The notes under the pieces were generated by a model. The model did no database searches and was not told the origin of the DNA. It saw nothing but the letters and a program-made list of their open reading frames with translations. Shown in pieces: positions 23,529-32,845 of a DNA stretch of 64,000 nt (positions within the stretch are counted from its first letter, which is position 1; each line of letters starts with the position of its first letter). Position numbers and translations under genes: made by a program. Origin of the DNA: Paenibacillus planticolens (lineage in GTDB: Bacteria > Bacillota > Bacilli > Paenibacillales > NBRC-103111); NCBI RefSeq assembly GCF_013141725.1, contig NZ_WHNZ01000064.1, positions 62,001 through 126,000 on the forward strand, in the 5' to 3' direction.

Positions 23529-25001
23529 ATGAAAAAAAAGCTGTCCCTCATCATGGCCACCATGTTGGTTGCTCTGACTGTAATGCCTGTTGCCGCATTA
23601 GCTTCATCTACGGATACAATTCAAATAACTGATATTACAAATAAAACGAAAGGTGAAAAAGTTACCGTTACCGGAACTTCATCTTTCAATCAGGTTATTG
23701 TAAAAGTGCTGAATCCAGATGGTACCGTGTTGTATTTTGATGTTGTCAATACGGCAAACGGATCGTATTCCAAAGAATTTACTTTGCCTGCAGACGCGCA
23801 GACGGGAACGTACACTGTCGTGGTCGGTAAAGAAACCACTGTAGCAAAAGACCTCTTCGATGTTTACGTACCTATCGGTGGCGGTGGCGGTGGTGGTGGT
23901 TTTTTTATAACAGAAGCAGATAAGGCTGTTCAAGACATTAAAGACGGGAAATGGCTTGCTCTAAATGACCGTGGCAATCTGAATTTGCCTGCTGCAGCAG
24001 TAGACAAATTAGGCGATACGAAGCTTAAGGTGAAAAGCGGAGATCTTACGGTCGAAATTCCTGCTGCGAACATCAAATCCTTGATCGCCGGTCTTTCCAT
24101 TGAAGCGCTGAAAGATGCGACAATTACTGTAAATATCGAGAAAAAACAAACTGCGGACATTGAGTCACTCATTTCTAAAGCGGAGTCAGCGGGACAGTTG
24201 GTACTTACATCTGCCGGTGAAATGATAGACATCACCCTTTCCGTATCTACGAAAGATGGAAAAACGAATAAGATAAGCCGGTTAACGGAGCCTGTGACGA
24301 TCAGTTTTAAACTTAAAGCAGGTGCAAACTCTAAATTGGCAGGGATTTACTCGATCAACGATAACGGTGAACTTGAATATGTTGGCGGTACTGTAGCCAA
24401 TTCTACGATTCAAGCGGAGCTGCAGCACTTTAGCCTCTATGGCGTCTTGGAGTACAATAAATCTTTTAGCGACGTTCCGGCCACACATTGGGCATACGAT
24501 ATTATTAAAGAATTATCGGCTAAACACATTGTGAACGGCACAACGGACGCATTATTCATGCCTGAAAATCAGGTTACACGTTCAGAGTTTGTTGCGCTGC
24601 TAACCCGTGCATTGCAGTTGAAATCTACACCTATTTATAACAACACATTTGCTGATGTTTCACCAAACGAATGGTACGCTTCTTCTGTACAATCCGCTGT
24701 TCAAGCTGGTCTGGTAACAGGAACTAGTGAAACGACATTCGAACCCAATAAGCCGATAACGCGTGAAGAAATGGTCACACTCATCGTGCGGGCATATGAG
24801 AAAAATCATGGTGTCCAAAGTGCTCCAAGCAAAAGCGTCAGCTTTACGGATGCTTCGCAAATCCATGACTGGGCCCAACCATTCGTTAACAAAGCGGCAA
24901 ACTTAGGCATTATTGCTACAGATACAGCTCAATTCAACCCGCTTGACCATGCAACGCGTGCAGAAAGCAGTAAAGTTGTATCTTCTATCCTATCGAAATA
25001 A
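23529..25001 (+). CDS. S-layer homology (SLH) domain surface protein
   Basis: A 490-residue exported protein. It has a signal peptide (1-25, LTVMPVAALA), an Ig-like domain (about 27-115), a linker of eight glycines, a middle beta-rich region (about 130-310) and three SLH domains at the C-terminus: FSDVPATHWAYDIIKEL, TFADVSPNEWYASSVQSAV and FTDASQIHDWAQPFVNKA. SLH domains bind pyruvylated secondary cell-wall polymer, so the protein is held on the cell wall. It follows the subtilase by 121 bases on the same strand, and a strong terminator follows it, so the two may form one unit. I looked for a cohesin in the N-terminal half and found none. Function beyond surface attachment is unknown. Confidence 0.9.
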   Translation: MKKKLSLIMATMLVALTVMPVAALASSTDTIQITDITNKTKGEKVTVTGTSSFNQVIVKVLNPDGTVLYFDVVNTANGSYSKEFTLPADAQTGTYTVVVGKETTVAKDLFDVYVPIGGGGGGGGFFITEADKAVQDIKDGKWLALNDRGNLNLPAAAVDKLGDTKLKVKSGDLTVEIPAANIKSLIAGLSIEALKDATITVNIEKKQTADIESLISKAESAGQLVLTSAGEMIDITLSVSTKDGKTNKISRLTEPVTISFKLKAGANSKLAGIYSINDNGELEYVGGTVANSTIQAELQHFSLYGVLEYNKSFSDVPATHWAYDIIKELSAKHIVNGTTDALFMPENQVTRSEFVALLTRALQLKSTPIYNNTFADVSPNEWYASSVQSAVQAGLVTGTSETTFEPNKPITREEMVTLIVRAYEKNHGVQSAPSKSVSFTDASQIHDWAQPFVNKAANLGIIATDTAQFNPLDHATRAESSKVVSSILSK

Positions 25002-25053
25002 GCATGAAAGAATATGCAGTTGATTTACAACTGTATAAGTCTTTTAAATGAAG

Positions 25054-25098
25054 AAGCTGTCCCAAAAATCATCGTAGATGACGGAGGGGCAGCTTTTT
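25054..25098 (+). terminator. Rho-independent terminator after the SLH gene
   Basis: AAGCTGTCCC (25054-25063) pairs with GGGGCAGCTT (25086-25095) with one G-U pair, followed by a T run. Confidence 0.85.
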
Positions 25099-25120
25099 GT
25101 TAGTCGTTTGTGGTGATGCA

Positions 25121-25298
25121 GGGAACTACAGGGCGCTATTTGAGCTGAACTAGCTGTTTTTAGGCTTTAGACGGAACTACAGGGTCTTAACAGCTCCAAC
25201 AAATTCCGATTTGAGTCAGTTTATATAAAATAGAGGATCGTAGTTACCATAAATTTAAAATAATGTATACTTAAGTAAAATAAGGGATCGTAGTTCCC
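25121..25298. repeat. Dispersed 21-bp repeat family, locus 1 (two plus, two minus units)
   Basis: Units resembling GGGAACTACRRKBCCTTATTT lie at 25121-25141 (+), 25173-25190 (+, shorter), 25228-25248 (-) and 25278-25298 (-). Inverted units can pair with direct ones to form long stems. The stretch separates two convergent genes. The same arrangement appears at 38713-38891. Confidence 0.8.
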
Positions 25299-25354
25299 AC
25301 AAAAACAAAGGAGTTAAGCATATTCAAGCAGCTTAACTCCTTTATGTATTAGCT

Positions 25355-27094
25355 TTAAAGTTTGAACTTCCCAACAACCGTGTGCAATTGTTCGGCAATG
25401 CCGTTCAGCGTGCCGGCCGAACCGGTGATATCGTTCAGCGAAGTCAACTGCTGCTCAGAGGTCTCGGCCACTTGCTGCGCATAGGTAGACGAATTTCTCG
25501 CGTGAGCGCTCGTTTCTGCAACAGAAGCAGACACTTCTTCCGAGGTGGCGGCCATTTCTTGAGCTGATGCGGCGACCTCTTGTATACGGACAGCCACTTT
25601 CTCGGAAGCCAAGAAAATGCGATGAAATGAAGTTTCTGCAGTATGTACCATTTCTTTCCCCATATCCATTTCCTGCAGGCAATCGTGCATCGTTTGAACG
25701 GCAACGCTGGTATTGCTTAAAACTTGCCCAATCAACTCTGTAATTTGACTGGCAAATTGGGCGGACTGCTCCGAAAGCTTGCGCACCTCTCCTGCAACGA
25801 CCGTAAAACCTTTGCCCGCTTCACCGGCACGAGCCGCTTCAATCGCCGCATTCAAAGCGAGCAGGTTCGTTTGCTTCGCAATGCTGCCCATCAGGCCAAC
25901 CATATTTTCGATTTCCTGAGATTGGTTTTCGAGGTTTTGAATAACCGTGTTCGCTCTGCTAACCGTCTCACCCATACCATTCAGGCTCACAATGAGCGCC
26001 TGCAGGTCTTGCTCGCCTTGTTTCGCTTCCCGGAATGCTTCCATCGAAATATCCGATACCTCGGACGAAGCCTCGGCGATTCGCCCGATTCCAATGGACA
26101 TCTCTGTCATGGCCGTATTCGTATCCTCGTAATTCTGCACTTGAACTTCTGCTCCGGCCGCTACCTTTTGCATGACTTCCGCCACTTGATTGGAAGCCTG
26201 CGTCGTTTGCTCCGCATGAGCGAGCAGCTCTTTGGACGAACCCGCCACCGAGGAAGAGGCCTCGCGAATTTGCAGCAGCATCTCCCGGACATTCGTCTTC
26301 ATCCGGTTTAACGAACCGACCAGTTCACCGATTTCATCCTTATTTCTCACTTTCACATCGGGTTCGATCAAGCTGCCCAAGGACACAGCCTGAAGAGCTT
26401 GGGAGACAAGCCGCACCGGCTTGGAAATATTGCGGGTAATGAAGTAGGCGAGAATCAGACCGACAAGGACAGCGAAGCCAAGCACGTACATCATGCTCAA
26501 ATGTCCGGAGCGATAAATCACCGAGCTGCTTTCCGAGGCGGCCGTCGCTCCTTCATGTTTGATTTTCACAAGAACCTCCAGGTACTTCTGCAAGTTCACA
26601 AATACTTTGTTCGAATCTGAGATAAGAGTTTGAACTTCTTTTTCTCTTTTGCCGGAGCCCGTGCTTAAATTGACTTCTTTGCTAAGCTCTAAGAATTTCT
26701 CATGATAGCTTTTATACGAATTCCATTGGCTTTGGAAGGCTTCGAAAGTCCGCTTCTCCTGCTCGTCCGTCAACCCTTCCCCGAATTGTTTGAGCTCCTC
26801 ATCCACATTGTTAATCCCGGCCATGGCTTGCGTCTGGGCGCTTTGCAGCTGCGAAGGATCCATTAGAATGAATAGCTGCAATTCCAGTGCGTGCACATTT
26901 TCGGTCAAATAACTGATCGTATTGACGGCTTCGACGCCAGGCATCCACTGCTTGCTGATTTCATCGCTTTTGTCCTGAATCAGCTTCATATTGGTCAGAC
27001 TCATCCATCCTACAACAAAAGTAAGCAGCAAAATGATAATAAAACAGAAATACATCTTCTTACCCACAGTAACTTGCGGCAGTCGTATGCGCAT
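25355..27094 (-). CDS. Methyl-accepting chemotaxis protein
   Basis: A 579-residue chemoreceptor. I take ATG 27094 as the start; the upstream TTG at 27112 lies within the GGAGGAGAGG ribosome site. Membrane segments near residues 12-32 and 200-222 enclose a four-helix-bundle sensor. A HAMP domain ([17 protein letters not shown]...[17 protein letters not shown]) leads into the signalling coiled coil, with the conserved tip [21 protein letters not shown]. It stands alone between the repeat locus at 25.2 kb and an MFS gene. The ligand is unknown; it is only distantly like the receptor at 390-2087. Confidence 0.93.
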   Translation of the reverse strand: MRIRLPQVTVGKKMYFCFIIILLLTFVVGWMSLTNMKLIQDKSDEISKQWMPGVEAVNTISYLTENVHALELQLFILMDPSQLQSAQTQAMAGINNVDEELKQFGEGLTDEQEKRTFEAFQSQWNSYKSYHEKFLELSKEVNLSTGSGKREKEVQTLISDSNKVFVNLQKYLEVLVKIKHEGATAASESSSVIYRSGHLSMMYVLGFAVLVGLILAYFITRNISKPVRLVSQALQAVSLGSLIEPDVKVRNKDEIGELVGSLNRMKTNVREMLLQIREASSSVAGSSKELLAHAEQTTQASNQVAEVMQKVAAGAEVQVQNYEDTNTAMTEMSIGIGRIAEASSEVSDISMEAFREAKQGEQDLQALIVSLNGMGETVSRANTVIQNLENQSQEIENMVGLMGSIAKQTNLLALNAAIEAARAGEAGKGFTVVAGEVRKLSEQSAQFASQITELIGQVLSNTSVAVQTMHDCLQEMDMGKEMVHTAETSFHRIFLASEKVAVRIQEVAASAQEMAATSEEVSASVAETSAHARNSSTYAQQVAETSEQQLTSLNDITGSAGTLNGIAEQLHTVVGKFKL

Positions 27095-27498
27095 GAAATT
27101 CCTCTCCTCCAACTATGTACTTCTGTTCAAAGTTCATACTAATTAAATAGTACAATAGAATCGTAAAATGTATATAAAAATTACTTTAATTTTCGACAAA
27201 AAGATACTTTTTGTATAAAATTCCAAAAAGCCTGCCACCCCCTCCGAGAATCAGGGCTTATTAATGAGATAATGTTCTTATCCGATGAATTTTTTTTCAT
27301 TATGGACATTAGGTTTCTTTGCTGTACAAGGCTTGTTTACGAAATGAACATATTTGGTTGGTTTACAAACTTTCAAAAAGAATTCTCTTGATTATACGCC
27401 AAGAAAACTTAATAATATGAAACAGGCCTTATTGACCGGAATGCTCGGCTACGATTGATACGCACTATTATACTTTGAAGAAAGGTTGACATTACATC
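27095..27498. other. Intergenic region with a perfect inverted repeat
   Basis: An AT-rich gap between two divergent genes. ACAAAAAG (27196-27203) and CTTTTTGT (27207-27214) form a perfect inverted repeat with a 3-base centre, about 100 bases upstream of the chemoreceptor start. It could be an operator. I saw no RNA gene and no open frame worth reporting here. Confidence 0.5.
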
Positions 27499-28698
27499 AT
27501 GGAGTTATCTCAACGTACAATCAGGGAACACGCAGCCAAAGAACCGTTCCCCATCTCTATCCTTTCCCTTACCGTCGGCGCGTTTGCGATTGGAATGACT
27601 GAATTTGTCATCATGGGTCTTCTCCCCAATGTCGCTGCAGATTTGCATGTCAGCATCTCGTCCGCAGGACAACTCATTACCATGTATGCCCTTGGGGTGG
27701 CTATCGGGGCCCCTATATTGACGGTCCTCACCCAAGGCATCCCGCAAAAGAAACTGTTATGTCTGCTTATGCTTTTATTCATTCTCGGCAACGGAATTTC
27801 TGTTATCGCTCCGAGTTATGCTGTTCTGATGGGAGCACGCGTCATAACCGCATTGACGCACGGGACTTTCTTTGGAGTTGGGGCCGTTATCGCCTCCAAT
27901 CTTGTACGGCCGGACAAACGTGCGGGTGCTGTTTCCATTATGATGGCGGGTCTAACGATTGCTAACATTATCGGTGTTCCTTTGGGGACATTTATCGGCC
28001 AGCACATGGGGTGGCGATCCTCGTTTGGTGCGATTTCGATTATGGGAATCGCGGCTTTGATCGGCATACTTATCTTCATCCCGCAAATCCGTCATGACAA
28101 ACCAGTGAGTATCGCGGCGCAGATTACCGCTTTGGCCAAGCCCAAGCTCCTTCTGTATCTGCTGATCGGGGCGCTTGGCAACGCCGGCCTTTTCGCTGTA
28201 TTTACTTATATTACGCCGTTGCTTGTGCAAGTCACCGGTTTTGCCGAAAATAGCGTATCCTGGATTCTAGTCCTCTTCGGCTGTGGTGTAACCCTTGGCA
28301 ACATCGTCGGCGGAAAGCTTGCGGACTGGAAGCTGATGCCCTCTATACTGGGACTTTACTTTGCGATATGCGTCATCCTTACCCTTTTCACCTTTAGCAT
28401 CTATAGCCCGACAGCTGCCGTAGTGACCATTTTTCTATGGGGGGCTGCTTCCTTCGCTGTGTTTCCGGGACTGCAAGTACGCATTATGAGCCTGGCGAAG
28501 GCCGCGCCTGCACTTGCCTCTACCTCCAGTCATTCTGCTGGAAATCTAGGAAATGCATCCGGCGCTTTCATCGGAGGATGGGTCATTACTCATCTGTCCC
28601 TTACAGCTCTTCCTTGGGTCGGTGCCGTCCTCGTAGGACTAGCTCTGTTATTAGGGATTGCCAGCTATATTGCAGAACGCAAGTCCGCGGCGGCGTAA
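27499..28698 (+). CDS. MFS transporter, YdhP/AraJ-like
   Basis: A 399-residue protein with 12 hydrophobic segments. The opening FAIGMTEFVIMGLLPNVAADL, the loop GARVITALTHGTFFGVGAVIAS and the phrase IANIIGVPLGTFIGQHMGWRSSF are typical of the AraJ/YdhP group of drug or sugar efflux carriers in the major facilitator superfamily. ATG start behind a GAAAGG site. It stands alone, divergent from the chemoreceptor and convergent with the deacetylase, with a shared terminator at the end. The cargo is unknown. Confidence 0.88.
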   Translation: MELSQRTIREHAAKEPFPISILSLTVGAFAIGMTEFVIMGLLPNVAADLHVSISSAGQLITMYALGVAIGAPILTVLTQGIPQKKLLCLLMLLFILGNGISVIAPSYAVLMGARVITALTHGTFFGVGAVIASNLVRPDKRAGAVSIMMAGLTIANIIGVPLGTFIGQHMGWRSSFGAISIMGIAALIGILIFIPQIRHDKPVSIAAQITALAKPKLLLYLLIGALGNAGLFAVFTYITPLLVQVTGFAENSVSWILVLFGCGVTLGNIVGGKLADWKLMPSILGLYFAICVILTLFTFSIYSPTAAVVTIFLWGAASFAVFPGLQVRIMSLAKAAPALASTSSHSAGNLGNASGAFIGGWVITHLSLTALPWVGAVLVGLALLLGIASYIAERKSAAA

Positions 28699-28727
28699 TC
28701 CTTTTTCCTTTTATCAATAATACAAAC

Positions 28728-28765
28728 AGCCCTGGCTTCGCTACGTAGCCGGGGCTTTCATTTTT
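28728..28765. terminator. Bidirectional terminator between convergent genes
   Basis: AGCCCTGGCT (28728-28737) pairs with AGCCGGGGCT (28747-28756), followed by T-rich sequence on the plus strand. It separates the MFS gene from the deacetylase gene. Confidence 0.8.
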
Positions 28766-30122
28766 ATTGCGTGGCGTGAGTCTCTACTAGATATCCGGCA
28801 GGAACGATTGTCCTTTCCATTTCAACGGATAGCTGTGATACAGGGTATTTACTTTTCATTTCGTTCGCAGAAATGGCTAGTACTAAAGGGATTAAGGCAT
28901 CCGGGTTCGATTTCAACCTGTTTTTCCCATCGGCATGCATGATATACAGAAGTATTTTTAAATACATTCTCGTTATGATAGAAAACAATCCGTTCGGTAA
29001 GGTCATGAGCGTAAAGCCAAGCTGGCTTGCGCCCCGATGAATCATGGTGATTCCATAAATAGCTTTAATGTCACTGTACTCAGGAGTGCTCAAAATCTTC
29101 TCCGTCACTTTGGGCAAGTTCTCTTTGACCGAGCGTATCATTTGTACGGCAAGATGAACCGGCGACCTGGCCCCGGTTGCCAAGTGAAACAATGCTTCAT
29201 TATTAAAATGCAATTCAATGACGCGATCTCCGCTTACTAATTTCTCGCCGTCCGATAGACTAACGGTCATGCCCCGGAAGGTAGCCGCCCTATAAAAAAA
29301 TAGCGGTTTGTTCTCATCCAACGGTTTGACGCTGAACAGCCAATGAAACAGCCGATCCCATTTGAACCATAAAAAGATAAGAGTGCGTTTGAACAAACTG
29401 AACTGGGCGCGTTTGTTTTTTTCCTCGAGCCGCATTTTTTCATCCACTCTCAGAAAGGCATAGTTCTTGGACAATGCTTCGGCTATAAATTCTCGCAGCG
29501 CCTCCAGCATGTAGATAGGCGCATCTTTGTCCGCTCCGAAAGTTTGGCCGCTGTCATGAAGAACGATGACCGCACCGTCCCTCAGCTTGGCCTGCAGCCT
29601 TTCCTTGATTTTGCGTTTACCTCCGTTGCTTCTCCAATCGCCCACCATAATCGACCACAGAATCATACGGAAGCGTTTCAACAACAGAAAGTCAAAAATA
29701 TTGATAATCCCCCATGGGGGTCTATAATAGACAGGTCGTTCTCCTATAATCTTTTCAATCACGTTGACGGAATGTTCTAGCTGCAATCTGACCTTTTTCG
29801 GAGTCATAAAGGCGTTTGCCCAGTGTACATAATTGTGTACGCCGACAAGGTGGCCTTCGTTATGCATACGCTTGATAAGTTCAGGATAATGCTCCGCTTT
29901 GGACCCAAGAACGAAAAAAGTCGCTTTGAGGTTATTTTCCTTCAATAATTCCAGCAATCGAGGCGTGTATTCGGGATCCGGTCCATCATCGAAGGTTAAA
30001 GCTATGCCTCTTCCGGCAGTCCCCTTTTTGTAAACGCCAATTCCTAATACACGGATAACGAAGGTTGGAATTATTGTATATACGAATAAGCCGGCAATAA
30101 CGAATACAAGTACATGATTCAT
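28764..30122 (-). CDS. Polysaccharide deacetylase (NodB domain) with C-terminal YkoP-like domain
   Basis: A 452-residue membrane-anchored carbohydrate esterase. One N-terminal membrane segment (VLVFVIAGLFVYTIIP) is followed by a NodB fold (about 38-230). Its motifs are all present: ALTFDDGPD (catalytic Asp and metal Asp), VGVHNYVHW (metal His pair), YYRPPWG and VIVLHDSG. The C-terminal half (about 250-450) resembles the YkoP-type domain found attached to such deacetylases. It starts 28 bases after the MFS stop upstream, and that gene follows a UgtP-like glycosyltransferase, so three genes form one operon. A role in N-deacetylation of a cell-envelope glycan or glycolipid is likely; the actual substrate is unknown. 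Confidence 0.88.
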   Translation of the reverse strand: MNHVLVFVIAGLFVYTIIPTFVIRVLGIGVYKKGTAGRGIALTFDDGPDPEYTPRLLELLKENNLKATFFVLGSKAEHYPELIKRMHNEGHLVGVHNYVHWANAFMTPKKVRLQLEHSVNVIEKIIGERPVYYRPPWGIINIFDFLLLKRFRMILWSIMVGDWRSNGGKRKIKERLQAKLRDGAVIVLHDSGQTFGADKDAPIYMLEALREFIAEALSKNYAFLRVDEKMRLEEKNKRAQFSLFKRTLIFLWFKWDRLFHWLFSVKPLDENKPLFFYRAATFRGMTVSLSDGEKLVSGDRVIELHFNNEALFHLATGARSPVHLAVQMIRSVKENLPKVTEKILSTPEYSDIKAIYGITMIHRGASQLGFTLMTLPNGLFSIITRMYLKILLYIMHADGKNRLKSNPDALIPLVLAISANEMKSKYPVSQLSVEMERTIVPAGYLVETHATQ

Positions 30123-30149
30123 AGTCCTCCCCCTTAGGCTACTGCGGAA

Positions 30150-31325
30150 TTAGGCTAGTTCTTTTTCCCCTTTAGGCGACACAATCAAGTAATATAAAGC
30201 AATCGATCCCAGCAGCCCCGCACTAACCCAAACGGCAGCCCGTTCGTTAAACATATCCGCTATCCACCCTCCCAGTATGGGACCGACAATCACGCCTATG
30301 CCTTCAATACTTGAAAATAATCCCCAGCCCATTCCTTGCTGATTCTCTGGAACATGCTGGGCGAGCAAAGCATTCCAAGCAGGAAGTACAGCCGCGTAGG
30401 AAAAACCTAAGATGGCCGCAAGCAGAACGGCTTGCCAAAGCACGGAAGCAAATGTTAGGCCATAAAGCGTAATGGCGAATGCGAAGAAGCCAAGAATGAG
30501 GAACCATCTTCTTCCCCAGCGATCGGACAATTTCCCCATTGGAATAAGAAATATAACGGTGAAGACGCCACCGGCAATCAGCACATATGAATATTGCGAA
30601 AACTGAAGTCCTAGATATTTTGAAGCAAAATTAGGCAAAATCGGCACGAGCATTCCGGCAGCCGCGGTTTGTATGATCATGCCTGGAAGCAGCTGCTTCA
30701 TCGAACGCAATCGATCCCAAAGCATGGAAATTTGACGCTTCAAGGGTATCGAAATCGGCTCCGATTCTTTCACATTGGAAATGAACAGCGATAATACCCA
30801 GCCCAGCCCCCATAAAACAAGCATGATCCGAAAGGATAGGAGATAGCTCTTATCGATTACAAAATTAATGACTACCGGTCCGGCCCCAATTCCGCAAAGC
30901 CAGCAAGTATAGAGCACACCCATATGCGCGGCGCGATTTTCCGGTTTCACCTTGCTTAAACAAACTAGCCATATAGGCGAAATGCCTACGCCAAATAAGG
31001 CGGACGCTGCTATAAGCAGCCAAAATTGTTGGCTATATTGCATCAGCAGCAGACCTCCGAAGGAGATGAGCAGGCCCAATTGAACAATCAATCGCAAAGG
31101 AAAATGATCAAGCAAATATCCTGCATAACATTTGATAATTGTATCCGTTACATAATGTATGGAAACGGCCGTACCGACTGTCGCTACGGAAAATCCCAAC
31201 ACATTAACGGCATAGGTGGGTAAATAGGAAACCAAGTAAGCCCCTCGGACGAATTCCACAATGAACATTACAATGCCATACATGATCATACTCGTATCCG
31301 CATATGGCCTGATCTTTGCCTCCAT
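30150..31325 (-). CDS. MFS transporter in a glycosyltransferase-deacetylase operon
   Basis: A 391-residue protein with 12 hydrophobic segments and the MFS loop motif GKLSDRWGRRWFLILGF between segments 8 and 9. ATG start behind AAGGAAGG. It lies between a UgtP-like glycosyltransferase (63 bases upstream) and a NodB deacetylase (27 bases downstream). The context suggests a carrier or flippase for a lipid-linked or envelope sugar rather than a drug pump, but the sequence does not decide this. Confidence 0.87.
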   Translation of the reverse strand: MEAKIRPYADTSMIMYGIVMFIVEFVRGAYLVSYLPTYAVNVLGFSVATVGTAVSIHYVTDTIIKCYAGYLLDHFPLRLIVQLGLLISFGGLLLMQYSQQFWLLIAASALFGVGISPIWLVCLSKVKPENRAAHMGVLYTCWLCGIGAGPVVINFVIDKSYLLSFRIMLVLWGLGWVLSLFISNVKESEPISIPLKRQISMLWDRLRSMKQLLPGMIIQTAAAGMLVPILPNFASKYLGLQFSQYSYVLIAGGVFTVIFLIPMGKLSDRWGRRWFLILGFFAFAITLYGLTFASVLWQAVLLAAILGFSYAAVLPAWNALLAQHVPENQQGMGWGLFSSIEGIGVIVGPILGGWIADMFNERAAVWVSAGLLGSIALYYLIVSPKGEKELA

Positions 31326-31388
31326 TCAGCTCAACCTTCCTTGGATTAAACATTTTCTCATTCGTAGTTTTCACTAAGAATCCAGTTT

Positions 31389-32525
31389 TTATTGGAGAAC
31401 CATTTGTGGTTGTTTTATGCTGCTGAGGATATCCTGGGTAATGAAGTCATCTGCTGCTTCTTTATGTAAAAGTTGCATTTGCCGCTTCATTTCCACGGCA
31501 TAATGGGGATCTGAAAAAAATCGCTCGATTTGAAACGCCATTTCTTTCATATTTCGAGATACGTACGCCGCGCTCTTTTTAGAAAAAAATGCCGCATTCT
31601 CTTTTTCTTGGCCTGCAAAAGGCTTATATATAAAAATAGGCACCTGTAAACAAAGAACTTCGGATAAAGTCAGTCCTCCGGCTTTCGTTATGATACAGGA
31701 TGATATCATCATTAATTGATGGATATTATCGACAAATCCATAAATATGAACGTTGGGCTCACCCTCATATTTCAGCCTTAATTTATGCTCCAGCTTTCGA
31801 TTGCGACCGCAAACCACCGCCACTTGACTATCTGTAACATTTTTGACCACATCAATGATTTCATCGTTGCTTCTAAGCACTCCATATGATCCTGCCAAAA
31901 TCAAAATTGTTTTTCGATGGTTATTCGTGAGACTCGAAAAGGGGCTCGAATCCATCCTGCCTGATTCATAAAATGCTTTGCGGATGGGAATCCCGCTTAC
32001 CTCAATCCGGTCACTGGAAATGGAGCTGGCCATTAGCTGCTCCTTAAGCTCGTAGGCAGCAACATAATACTTATCAATATCCGGATGTTTCCAGCGTGCA
32101 TGCAAGGTGAAGTCCGTAACTACAGCAAATGTGGGAATTCCTAATTGTCTGCATAACTCCGGTACTGCTCCGAACGGAAATGTCGATATCACTGCACAGG
32201 GACGCATCTGTTGAATGGTTTGCCTCAATTTATTTTGACCGAGGTTATTCAAATAACGCCCCCATCCGACATGAAACTCAGCGTCTTTTGTGAAGTAATA
32301 GCTCCAGCCATAATAATCTAAACCGTACTGGGAGATGAGCATGCTGTTGATATAAAGCGTTTTGGTGACTTTATCTAGCAAAGGATGAGCTTCTTTCATC
32401 AGGTCCATGATTTGGACTTGTAGGATGCCACGCCGCTCAAAAGAATGCTTCAATGAACGAGCCGCCTGTATATGACCATCACCGTAACTTGCAGTTAGAA
32501 TCAATATGCGTTCATTGCTCTTCAT
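31389..32525 (-). CDS. UgtP/MGDG-synthase-like glycosyltransferase (GT28 type)
   Basis: A 378-residue cytoplasmic or membrane-peripheral glycosyltransferase. The opening ILILTASYGDGHIQAARSLKHSF is the signature of the monogalactosyldiacylglycerol synthase N-terminal domain, and the C-terminal GT-B half contains ILAGSYGVLRS and the nucleotide-sugar-binding phrase CIITKAGGLTLSEVLCLQVPIFIYKP. These enzymes move a sugar from a UDP-sugar to a lipid such as diacylglycerol. ATG start behind AAGGAGGAG. It is the first gene of the three-gene envelope operon. It is similar in kind to B. subtilis UgtP and YkoN; I would not assign either name. Confidence 0.87.
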   Translation of the reverse strand: MKSNERILILTASYGDGHIQAARSLKHSFERRGILQVQIMDLMKEAHPLLDKVTKTLYINSMLISQYGLDYYGWSYYFTKDAEFHVGWGRYLNNLGQNKLRQTIQQMRPCAVISTFPFGAVPELCRQLGIPTFAVVTDFTLHARWKHPDIDKYYVAAYELKEQLMASSISSDRIEVSGIPIRKAFYESGRMDSSPFSSLTNNHRKTILILAGSYGVLRSNDEIIDVVKNVTDSQVAVVCGRNRKLEHKLRLKYEGEPNVHIYGFVDNIHQLMMISSCIITKAGGLTLSEVLCLQVPIFIYKPFAGQEKENAAFFSKKSAAYVSRNMKEMAFQIERFFSDPHYAVEMKRQMQLLHKEAADDFITQDILSSIKQPQMVLQ

Positions 32526-32845
32526 GTTCTCCTCCTTGCGCCCAGCACTCTTTGGTTCGATAGAGTCTCATTCCATCATATGGGAAAAGTCCTATGTAGA
32601 GAACCGGTTCGACGGGCAGGGCATAATTTCGCGACTCATCAACTTAAGTGTTTCCAATTTAGATCAATGAAAGGAGCAATTGCGCGGCAACTTGAAAAAA
32701 GTAAATTATGGAGGACATTTGAGTAGTACCTATCTATAAAATAGCAAATACTATTAAAAATCGAAACCCCTTTATTCAGATATTAAGAAAGAGCCTCTCC
32801 CGGTTCATGGAGAAGCCCTCTCTGCCTAACGCCTATCTGTTATTC
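32526..32845. other. Intergenic region
   Basis: About 320 bases between two minus-strand genes. Apart from the terminator at 32785-32822 I see no gene, RNA or clear regulatory site. It includes the upstream region of the glycosyltransferase operon. Confidence 0.5.
32785..32822 (-). terminator. Probable terminator after the DHA2 exporter
   Basis: On the minus strand AGAGGGCTTCTCC pairs with GGGAGAGGCTCT (with an internal loop), followed by TTTCTTAAT. Confidence 0.6.

Noticed and set aside
23878-23908. Frameshift at the poly-glycine / T-run site of the SLH gene
   Set aside because: The frame stays open across the glycine codons and runs on into three intact SLH domains, so no error is needed.
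23529-25001. SLH protein as the anchoring scaffoldin of the cohesin-dockerin system
   Set aside because: No cohesin-like strand pattern in its N-terminal half, so I do not call it a scaffoldin.
25121-25298. CRISPR array
   Set aside because: Units are imperfect, change orientation and have uneven spacing, and there are no cas genes.
25724-26311. 195-codon open frame on the plus strand
   Set aside because: Antisense to the chemoreceptor signalling domain; no ribosome site and biased composition.
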